Origin: an uncultured Jeotgalicoccus sp.
GTDB taxonomy: Bacteria; Bacillota; Bacilli; Staphylococcales; Salinicoccaceae
Direction of reading: 5' to 3'
Assembly (NCBI GenBank): GCA_947631305.1
Contig: CANRKV010000102.1
Span: 1 to 5,834 of the forward strand
DNA length: 5,834 nucleotides
In this document: positions 1 to 4,960 of the stretch, piece by piece
Numbering within the stretch: the first letter of the stretch is position 1
Layout of the letters: each line of letters starts with the position of its first letter
Program-made: the position numbers and the translations under genes
Notes under the pieces: generated by a model
The model's database searches: none
Told to the model about the DNA's origin: nothing
What the model saw: the letters and a program-made list of their open reading frames with translations, nothing else

Positions 1-1529
1 AACATGTTGAATTCGAGTTTAATGCTGTCATCTTCAGCTGTTAAAATCTTACTTTCCATTTCTTTTAATTCAGGCGTTATAAAACGTTCGGCATTTGTCA
101 GTGTCTGTTTACGGTTATATTCAAATTTCTCCGCATCAAAGTTCATTGCCTGCACTTTGGAGATTTCCAGGTAATAGCCGAATACTTTGTTGAAGCCGAT
201 TTTTAAATTTTTAATGCCGGTACGTTCTTTTTCTGTCTCGAGATAATTGTTCAGCCATGTGCGTGCGTTCGTGCTGATGTCTCTGAGGTTATCGAGTTCG
301 TCGTTAACTCCGTCTTTGAAAATCTTTCCTTCGCGGATTGTTTTCGGCGGTGTATCTGTCAGCACAACGAGTCTGTCATACGCATCTTCAAGACTGTCGA
401 AGCTTTGGAATGTTTTGTTGTCTGTAAGTTTCAGCGATTCAAGGGCTGATTTTAATTCCGGCAGTCCGTGCAGTGAGTCGCGCAGCTGGACTAAGTCTTT
501 AACGTCCACGTTGTTAAACGCCAGACGTCCAACCAGACGTTCGATATCGTAGACTTCATTTAAAATTCCGGTGAGCTGCTGGCGCTCTGTAAAGTTCTCA
601 ATTAGAGTCGTTACGATGTTTTGACGGTTTTCAATTTCTTTTTTTGATACGAGCGGACGCTCGATCAGTTTTCTCAGCTGGCGTTTCCCCATCGGTGTTT
701 CTGTACGGTTTAAATACCAGAAAAGAGACCCTTTTACTTTTTTCGTCTGAATGTTTTCCAAGAGTTCAAGGTTTGAAATCGCCGCATAGTTTAATTTCAT
801 AAATGTATTGATACGGTGTTTTTCCACCGTTTTTAAATGTTTCAGTTCCTGCATGTTCTGTGCACGAATGTAGTTTAACAGCAGGTTGATTGCATGATGT
901 TCATCGACGTCATCTTCATAGTCATAATCGGACGGACTGTCCGCTTCGAACACCGTATAGAGCGGCGGGTCATTATAAATGCTGTGAATGATATGTTCAC
1001 TTTCAGCATTCGTGACGAGTTCTCTTGCGCCAAGTGTTTCGATTTCACTCTTCAGTTCTGTTTCGTCGTTCGTTCTGAACGCAAATATTTCACCAGTTGA
1101 AATATCCGCATAGCTGACTTCTGTTGTGCCGTCAGTTTCATGCAGCGCCAGAATGAAGTTGCTCGCACCGTCGTCCATACCGAAATCATCGATTAAAGTT
1201 CCCGGCGTAATGACACGGACCACTTCTCTTCTGACCATGCCTTTCGCCTGTGTCGGATCTTCCATCTGTTCACAGATTGCCACTTTAAATCCATTCTCGA
1301 TCAGTTTTGCTATATAGTTGCGCGCAGAATGATATGGCACTCCGCACATCGGTATCGGATCTTTACTTTTATCGCGTGAAGTTAATGTAATTTCGAGCAC
1401 TTTTGCAGCCGTGACTGCATCGTCGTAAAACAGCTCGTAAAAATCTCCCAGTCTGAATAAAAGTAAGCTGTCCGGATGATTATCTTTAATTGAAAAATAC
1501 TGCTTCATCATCGGTGTTGGTTCCCGCAT
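1..1529 (-). CDS. mutS: DNA mismatch repair protein MutS, N-terminal part (cut by left edge)
   Basis: MutS binds base mismatches and small loops in new DNA and, with MutL, starts mismatch repair. The visible 509 residues start MREPTPMMKQYF and carry the mismatch-reading F-x-E motif as GDFYELF (F30, E32), followed by the typical stretches PMCGVPYH and CEQMEDP. The frame then runs without interruption through the connector and lever/core domains into the clamp region. Near the edge are the family stretches GFNKVFGYYLEISK and RKQTLTNAERFITPELKE. The C-terminal ATPase domain (Walker A/B) and dimerisation part, about 350 residues in the family, lie outside the window. The ATG at 1527-1529 is chosen because AGGAAGTG (1535-1542) sits at ribosome-site distance. 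The gene follows thiW by 52 bases. In B. subtilis mutS also lies downstream of ymcA (ricA). The family call is near certain; F-x-E marks MutS1 rather than MutS2. Confidence 0.97.
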   Translation of the reverse strand, partial: MREPTPMMKQYFSIKDNHPDSLLLFRLGDFYELFYDDAVTAAKVLEITLTSRDKSKDPIPMCGVPYHSARNYIAKLIENGFKVAICEQMEDPTQAKGMVRREVVRVITPGTLIDDFGMDDGASNFILALHETDGTTEVSYADISTGEIFAFRTNDETELKSEIETLGARELVTNAESEHIIHSIYNDPPLYTVFEADSPSDYDYEDDVDEHHAINLLLNYIRAQNMQELKHLKTVEKHRINTFMKLNYAAISNLELLENIQTKKVKGSLFWYLNRTETPMGKRQLRKLIERPLVSKKEIENRQNIVTTLIENFTERQQLTGILNEVYDIERLVGRLAFNNVDVKDLVQLRDSLHGLPELKSALESLKLTDNKTFQSFDSLEDAYDRLVVLTDTPPKTIREGKIFKDGVNDELDNLRDISTNARTWLNNYLETEKERTGIKNLKIGFNKVFGYYLEISKVQAMNFDAEKFEYNRKQTLTNAERFITPELKEMESKILTAEDDSIKLEFNM

Positions 1530-1561
1530 TTTAACACTTCCTAAATTAATCTTGTCGTATT

Positions 1562-1570
1562 ATTATAACA
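1562..1570 (-). promoter_or_regulatory. Probable extended -10 promoter of mutS
   Basis: On the minus strand the bases read TGTTATAAT, an exact extended -10 element (TG, one base, TATAAT). It lies in the short gap between thiW and mutS and would start a transcript about 26 bases before the mutS ATG. No good -35 box is seen at 16-18 bases, which extended -10 promoters often do without. A perfect 10-bp palindrome, GCGTGCACGC, lies just upstream at 1572-1581. Seen: the motif and its position. Inferred: its use as a promoter. Confidence 0.45.
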
Positions 1571-1581
1571 CGCGTGCACGC

Positions 1582-2070
1582 TTATATCCGCAGTAAGACT
1601 CCGTGTTTCTCCAATTGTTTTAAGATGATAAACGAAGTCGCGGCACCGATAAAACTCGACACGAGAAACGCTGCGGCGACGATGGTGAAAATTTGCTGAT
1701 CGAGTTCCAGTACGATGATGAGCGGGTATAAGCTGAGTGCGCCGAGGACCCCGGTGCCGATTACTTCACCCGTGGCTGCGAGCGATAGCTTTTTAGTGTA
1801 TTTGTACAGAAGCCAGGCAGCGAGCGCACCGATCATACTGCCAGGATATGCGAACACAGTGCCGGTGCCGAATAATATTCTTATCGTTGACGAGATAAAC
1901 GCCTGTACGATGACCCAGGGACCGGTAATTACCGCACCAAGCACGTTAATTAAATGCTGCATCGGCGCAGCGCGGATAATTCCGATAGGAATTGTAATAA
2001 GTGAACTCAGAATAACGTTTAAGGCGACGAAAGCAGCGGTGAAAGTCATGTTTTTAGTAAGTTTATTAAT
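1582..2070 (-). CDS. thiW: ECF transporter S component, ThiW family (thiamine-precursor uptake)
   Basis: This is a small hydrophobic membrane protein with about five or six predicted helices. Family knowledge makes ThiW the substrate-binding S component of an energy-coupling-factor transporter, predicted to take up the thiazole part of thiamine and to use a shared EcfA/EcfA'/EcfT module that is not in this window. The characteristic stretches are PMQHLINVLGAVITGP, FGTGTVFAYPGSMIGA, and GEVIGTGVLGALSLYP. The first canonical ATG is at 2047-2049 and gives 155 residues, but its distance from the ribosome site is about 28 bases. I prefer the in-frame ATT at 2068-2070, which is 7 bases after AAAAGGAGG and adds NKLTKN, giving 162 residues with the lysine-rich start usual for S components. 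The gene lies between ricA and mutS. No TPP aptamer lies directly before it; the one at 2997-3072 is separated from it by ricA and a terminator. The family is confident, the exact substrate less so. Confidence 0.88.
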   Translation of the reverse strand: MNKLTKNMTFTAAFVALNVILSSLITIPIGIIRAAPMQHLINVLGAVITGPWVIVQAFISSTIRILFGTGTVFAYPGSMIGALAAWLLYKYTKKLSLAATGEVIGTGVLGALSLYPLIIVLELDQQIFTIVAAAFLVSSFIGAATSFIILKQLEKHGVLLRI

Positions 2071-2086
2071 GGTGGTGCCTCCTTTT
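2068..2086 (-). promoter_or_regulatory. Strong ribosome binding site placed before an ATT start of thiW
   Basis: AAAAGGAGG (2078-2086, read on the minus strand) is close to a perfect complement of the 16S rRNA 3' end. Seven bases later comes ATT (2068-2070), in frame with thiW. No ATG, GTG, TTG or CTG lies between the upstream in-frame stop (2092-2094) and the ATG at 2047-2049. This site therefore decides the start: either ATT is used, as in infC, or the ATG far downstream is used inefficiently. Confidence 0.6.
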
Positions 2087-2107
2087 AAAGATTATTGGTT
2101 AGAGATG

Positions 2108-2335
2108 CTCGTTGCGTTGGCTTGACAGCCGCTCATGTATACGGATGACTTGTTGCGTTGGCATGACAGCCGCTCATGTATACGGATGACTCGTTGCGTT
2201 GGCATGACAGGCGCTCATGTATACGAATGACTCGTTGCGTTGGCTTGACAGCCGCTCATGTATACGAATGACTCGTTGCGTTGGCATGACAGCCGCTCAT
2301 GTATACGAATGACTCGATGCATCGACATGAGACTC
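2108..2335. repeat. Five tandem 41-bp repeats plus a decayed sixth
   Basis: On the plus strand each unit begins CTCGTTGCGTTGG, continues CATGACAGCCGCTC (or CTTGACAGCCGCTC) and ends ATGTATACGAATGA (or GGATGA). Full units are 2108-2148, 2149-2189, 2190-2230, 2231-2271 and 2272-2312. A diverged partial copy fills 2313-2335. The copies differ at only a few positions: CTT in units 1 and 4 against CAT in 2, 3 and 5; CGG in units 1-2 against CGA in 3-5; CAGGCGC only in unit 3; CTTG at the start of unit 2. There are no unique spacers, and 41 is not a multiple of three, so this is neither a CRISPR array nor a repeated protein segment. Each unit contains the palindrome GTATAC and the inverted pair TCAT/ATGA around it. 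It lies between the ricA terminator and thiW. The repeat family and its function are unknown to me. Confidence 0.95.
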
Positions 2336-2354
2336 TATTATCAGATTTAATAAT

Positions 2355-2404
2355 CAAAAAAATGGCGCTGAAACACTCTGTAATTCAGAGATTTCAACGC
2401 CATT
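2355..2404 (-). terminator. Intrinsic terminator of ricA
   Basis: Read on the minus strand, AATGGCG (2398-2404) pairs with CGCCATT (2361-2367). The stem continues through a U-G pair (2397/2368) and TGAAA/TTTCA (2392-2396 with 2369-2373). After a small internal loop CTCTG pairs with CAGAG (2386-2390 with 2376-2380), closing a 5-base loop. A run of seven T follows on the minus strand (2356-2362, partly overlapping the stem base). On the plus strand there is no T-run after the stem, so it works in one direction. It begins 17 bases after the ricA stop and should separate ricA from thiW. Confidence 0.9.
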
Positions 2405-2421
2405 TAATATGTAACTAATGC

Positions 2422-2856
2422 TTATTTAAACTGGTCCGGATCGCGGTTTGGTTTGTTGCGGACTGCAGCGCCTGTTTCACCCTGCATCAGGTCTCCGCCT
2501 GTTTGTTCGATAATTTCGCTTGTGACTGTTGAGCTGATTGCATGCGAAACCATTTGCAGTAATTCGTTAACGCCTGCCTGAGATTCTTTAAACTGGTTTA
2601 CAAGCGGCATTTCATCTAATTCCGCTTCAATTTTAGCCAGTTTTTCTTCCGTCATCTGGTATGCACGTTCTTTACCGTAGTTTTGGAAGTTTACTGCCTG
2701 CTGCTGCAAGCTTTTAAGACTTGCCATTTTTTCGCGGATTTCGTTATTTTCGTGAATTTTAGCTTCCGCTTTCTGGAAGAATTCAACCTGTTCTGTTTCC
2801 GCCATCATTTTGCCGAGCTTTTTTGCTTCTTCTATTATTTCCTTCTTAGTATGCAT
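2422..2856 (-). CDS. ricA: RicA (YmcA), YlbF/YmcA-family subunit of the RNase Y specificity complex
   Basis: The 144-residue protein (MHTKKEIIEEAKKLGKMMAE at the start) matches YmcA/RicA of B. subtilis in length and character: it is nearly all helical and charged, with a heptad-like middle and the conserved-looking C-terminal stretches LLQMVSHAIS and GGDLMQGETG. In B. subtilis RicA works with RicF (YlbF) and RicT (YaaT) as a cytoplasmic complex that directs RNase Y in mRNA maturation and affects biofilm, competence and sporulation. The ATG at 2854-2856 is chosen because AAAGGTGG lies 8 bases before it; an in-frame GTG at 2866-2868 is part of that ribosome site. The position upstream of mutS agrees with B. 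subtilis, but miaB is not beside it and thiW stands where cotE would be. It is the first gene after the TPP riboswitch, and also has a possible promoter of its own. Unusually, the protein contains no cysteine at all. Confidence 0.9.
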   Translation of the reverse strand: MHTKKEIIEEAKKLGKMMAETEQVEFFQKAEAKIHENNEIREKMASLKSLQQQAVNFQNYGKERAYQMTEEKLAKIEAELDEMPLVNQFKESQAGVNELLQMVSHAISSTVTSEIIEQTGGDLMQGETGAAVRNKPNRDPDQFK

Positions 2857-2891
2857 TCGAAGTTCCACCTTTTAGTTGATATATACCATTC

Positions 2892-2920
2892 ATTATATAT
2901 GAAAGCATTCATTTATTAAA
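2892..2920 (-). promoter_or_regulatory. Possible internal promoter of ricA
   Basis: On the minus strand a perfect TATAAT (2892-2897) lies 35 bases before the ricA ATG, with TTTAAT (2915-2920) 17 bases upstream as a poor -35 box. The spacer contains an inverted repeat, ATGAA/TTCAT with 4 bases between (2899-2912), and ATGAATG occurs twice (2887-2893 and 2906-2912). If used, it would allow riboswitch-independent transcription of ricA. The surroundings are AT-rich, so a chance match is possible. Confidence 0.4.
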
Positions 2921-2932
2921 TGTAAATCTCCT

Positions 2933-2992
2933 GATTCGTTTGTCAAAGTACAAAAATGCACACCCCTGTCATAAGAATGTGCATAACGAATC
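2933..2992 (-). repeat. 8-bp inverted repeat enclosing the riboswitch terminator
   Basis: On the minus strand GATTCGTT (2985-2992) is matched by AACGAATC (2933-2940), with the terminator hairpin between them. The downstream arm directly touches an AGGAG ribosome-site-like sequence (2928-2932) that has no start codon at normal distance. The upstream arm falls in the loop of the predicted antiterminator. It could form an outer stem in read-through transcripts. The match is plain to see; a function is inferred. Confidence 0.55.
2952..2984 (-). terminator. Riboswitch-controlled intrinsic terminator
   Basis: On the minus strand ATGCACA (2978-2984) pairs with TGTGCAT (2956-2962) across a 15-base loop, followed by a T-run (2952-2956, the first T being the last stem base). 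It begins 12 bases after the aptamer closing stem and precedes ricA. The 7-bp stem is modest, as is common for switchable terminators. Confidence 0.75.
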
Positions 2993-3000
2993 TATGCCAC
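2979..3000 (-). promoter_or_regulatory. Predicted antiterminator of the TPP riboswitch
   Basis: On the minus strand GTGGCATA (2993-3000) can pair with TATGCAC (2979-2985) with one bulged G and a 7-base loop. Its 5' arm uses GTGG from the 3' side of the aptamer P1 stem, and its 3' arm uses most of the 5' arm of the terminator. The three structures therefore exclude each other in the manner expected of an OFF switch: TPP bound gives P1 and the terminator, TPP absent gives the antiterminator. This was folded by eye and not by energy calculation. Confidence 0.6.
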
Positions 3001-3072
3001 TTCCCTACGCTGGCATAATCCAGATCAGGTATTAAGAGTATTTCTCAGCCTCAAAAGAGGCACCTCCAGTGG
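2997..3072 (-). promoter_or_regulatory. TPP riboswitch aptamer (THI box)
   Basis: Read on the minus strand, the parts of the TPP aptamer appear in order. P1 is CCACT (3068-3072) with AGTGG (2997-3001). A P3 hairpin is GCCTC-TTTT-GAGGC (3048-3061), followed by the conserved CTGAGA (3043-3048) and a short P2 pairing GAG/CTC (3064-3066 with 3036-3038). Then come ACCTGATCTGG (3020-3030), the CTGG/CCAG hairpin of P5 (3010-3023), and GCGTAGGGAA (3001-3010). The conserved pyrimidine- and phosphate-sensing stretches are intact, so TPP binding is very likely. The P3 arm is short and compact. The first downstream gene is ricA, not a thiamine gene. Confidence 0.95.
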
Positions 3073-3129
3073 TTGTGCAATATTTAATTAAGTCTATCTT
3101 AACTCACTTAAAAGCTGTTGTACAATATT
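3073..3129. repeat. Pair of 12-bp direct repeats around the riboswitch promoter
   Basis: TTGTGCAATATT (3073-3084) and TTGTACAATATT (3118-3129) on the plus strand differ at one base and lie exactly 45 bases apart. One copy abuts the aptamer P1 stem, the other covers the proposed -35 box. They could be a protein-binding pair or the trace of a small duplication. Confidence 0.6.
3096..3124 (-). promoter_or_regulatory. Candidate promoter of the riboswitch-ricA transcript
   Basis: On the minus strand TGTACA (3119-3124) and TAAGAT (3096-3101) are 17 bases apart and each match four of six consensus bases. A transcript would start about 15-17 bases before the aptamer P1 stem, which is a sensible distance. 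The next upstream gene ends at 3143 with no evident terminator, so read-through from the ABC operon into the riboswitch is also possible. Confidence 0.4.
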
Positions 3130-3142
3130 GATAAAAAGCATC

Positions 3143-4960
3143 TTACTGATTCACCATATCATGGTATTTACCTTCAAGCTTCAGCAGTTCTTCTTCCGTT
3201 CCCGCTTCAAGCATTTCGCCCTGTTCAAGGACAAAGATACGGTCAACGGCTTTTATCGTGTTGAGACGGTGGGCGATAATAATACTCGTCCGCCCTTTCA
3301 TCAGCCGCTCGAGTGATTCCTGGATTTTTAGTTCAGTAATTGTGTCGATGCTTGATGTTGCTTCATCGAGGAGCAGTATTGCCGGGTCGGTAATCAGTGC
3401 CCGGGCGATCGAAATCAGCTGTTTCTGCCCCTGCGAGATAAAGCCTTCGTCTAAATCGAGCACTGTATCATAGCCCTGTTCGAGCGACATAATAAAGTCA
3501 TGGGCATTGGCAACTTTCGCCGCTTCCACCACTTCATCGTCCGTTGCATCCATTCTGCCGTAGCGGATGTTTTCACGAATCGTTGCTTCAAACAGGTACG
3601 GATCCTGCAGCACGAATGCAGTCTGTGAACGGATATTGCTGCGGGAATAGTCTTTAATATTTTCACCGTCAACAAGGATTTGACCTTTATCGGTTTCATA
3701 GAACCTGGCCAGCAGCTGCATAACGGTCGTCTTGCCGGCGCCTGTCGCACCAATTAGTGCGACAGACTCTCCGGAATTGACTTCAAATGACAAGTTTTTA
3801 ATTGTCGGATGATGCTGCTCTTTGCTGTATGAGAATGTAACATCCTTAAACTCAATATGTCCCTCGATTGTTTTATCAGTAATTTTACCGTCGTTTGATT
3901 CCGCAGGCGTATCGAGTATTTGGAATACACGTTCCGCTCCGGCAATCGCTGACAGCACCTGGTTTAACTGATTCGATAAATCCGCAAGCGGACGTGTAAA
4001 CTGGCGGGCATATTCCGCGAAAACAACAATTGTTCCGACTGTAACCACGCCGTTCGTCGTCAGTGCGAGAATACCTCCGGCACCGGCAACAATCGTAAAT
4101 GAAATATTGTTCAGCATGTTCATGATTTTAGGAATAAACCCTGAGTACAGGTTTGCCCAGAATGTAACTTCTCTTAAGTTTTTAGCACGGACTTCAAAGT
4201 TCTGTACCGCACGTTCTTCCTGTGAGAATACTTTAACGATTTCCTGTCCGGACACTATCTCTTCAATGTAGCCGTTCATTTCACCTGTACGGCGCTGACG
4301 CATTTTAAATAGCGGGCCCGTACGTTTCGTTATAAATCTGACACTTACAATCAGTATCGGGATAATCAGTGCTGTCAGGAACGTTAACAGCGGACTTAAG
4401 TAAAGCATAACTGAAAACGTCCCAAGCAGCGTCACAATACTCGTCGTAAACTGAATGAACGATGAGTTCATCGTCTGCGACAGCGTTTCAATATCATTGG
4501 TCATCCTGCTCATTAGCTCACCGTGCTGGCGTTTATCGTAAAACGTAACCGGCAGTTCCTGCATATGTTCAAACAGATGATAACGCAAATTGTAAATCGT
4601 ACGCTGCGACAGTCCGACCATTAGAAACGCCTGAATGAACGTTGTTACCGACAGCAGCACGTATGAGGCCAGGAGAATCATCAGAATGCGGAACAAGCCG
4701 TCGAATTCCCGCGGGATAAAGTAAAAGTCGACGATGCGTCCGACAAGGAACGGTCCGACGATGCTTAACAGACTTGTCACGACGACGAGCGAGATTATAA
4801 AGTACAGTCGTTTTCGTTCTCCGCGCATAAACTGCCATATACGCTTTAAAGTCCCGCCCATATTATCTGCTCTTTTTTTGTTTGCCTGTTTATTGCGGGC
4901 CATATCTTCTTTCGTTATGAGAGGTTCATGCCCAAAAGGACGTGCAAAAAAGTTAGTCAT
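3143..4960 (-). CDS. ABC exporter half-transporter, consensus-site subunit of a heterodimer (YfiC/BmrD-like)
   Basis: The 605-residue protein has a cytoplasmic N-terminal extension of about 50 residues, six predicted membrane helices (roughly 52-80, 88-118, 168-188, 190-212, 280-300, 306-325) and a C-terminal nucleotide-binding domain. Motifs: Walker A GATGAGKTT (404-412), Q-loop Q452, Walker B ILLLDE (528-533) with catalytic Glu533, and H-loop His564. Its signature is ISQGQ (508-512) instead of LSGGQ. Together with the partner's motifs, this puts the working ATP site in this protein's Walker motifs and the partner's signature. The ATG at 4958-4960 is chosen over one at 5060-5062 because GAGGGGGG lies 7 bases before it and it overlaps the upstream stop by 8 bases, a sign of translational coupling. 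Relatives export drugs, lipids or peptides; the substrate cannot be told from sequence. Length is near that of B. subtilis YfiC. Confidence 0.93.
   Translation of the reverse strand: MTNFFARPFGHEPLITKEDMARNKQANKKRADNMGGTLKRIWQFMRGERKRLYFIISLVVVTSLLSIVGPFLVGRIVDFYFIPREFDGLFRILMILLASYVLLSVTTFIQAFLMVGLSQRTIYNLRYHLFEHMQELPVTFYDKRQHGELMSRMTNDIETLSQTMNSSFIQFTTSIVTLLGTFSVMLYLSPLLTFLTALIIPILIVSVRFITKRTGPLFKMRQRRTGEMNGYIEEIVSGQEIVKVFSQEERAVQNFEVRAKNLREVTFWANLYSGFIPKIMNMLNNISFTIVAGAGGILALTTNGVVTVGTIVVFAEYARQFTRPLADLSNQLNQVLSAIAGAERVFQILDTPAESNDGKITDKTIEGHIEFKDVTFSYSKEQHHPTIKNLSFEVNSGESVALIGATGAGKTTVMQLLARFYETDKGQILVDGENIKDYSRSNIRSQTAFVLQDPYLFEATIRENIRYGRMDATDDEVVEAAKVANAHDFIMSLEQGYDTVLDLDEGFISQGQKQLISIARALITDPAILLLDEATSSIDTITELKIQESLERLMKGRTSIIIAHRLNTIKAVDRIFVLEQGEMLEAGTEEELLKLEGKYHDMVNQ

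Noticed and set aside
247..1317. Several plus-strand open frames of 60-100 codons
   Set aside because: All are antisense shadows of the uninterrupted mutS frame.
1715..2125. 136-codon open frame on the plus strand
   Set aside because: It lies antisense to thiW and into the repeat array, has no ribosome site and no recognisable family, while the minus strand gives a clear ThiW protein.
2121..2260. TTGACA boxes on the plus strand in repeat units 1 and 4 as promoters
   Set aside because: No TATAAT-like box lies at 16-18 bases, the base is changed in the other copies, and no plus-strand gene follows.
2108..2335. CRISPR array
   Set aside because: The repeats are directly contiguous, with no unique spacers and no cas genes nearby.
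2857..2868. GTG start of ricA at 2866-2868
   Set aside because: The GTG is inside the AAAGGTGG ribosome site that serves the ATG at 2854-2856.
2835..2912. 25-codon leader peptide on the minus strand overlapping the ricA start
   Set aside because: The AGGAG before it is 15 bases away, and the peptide shows no feature such as repeated regulatory codons.
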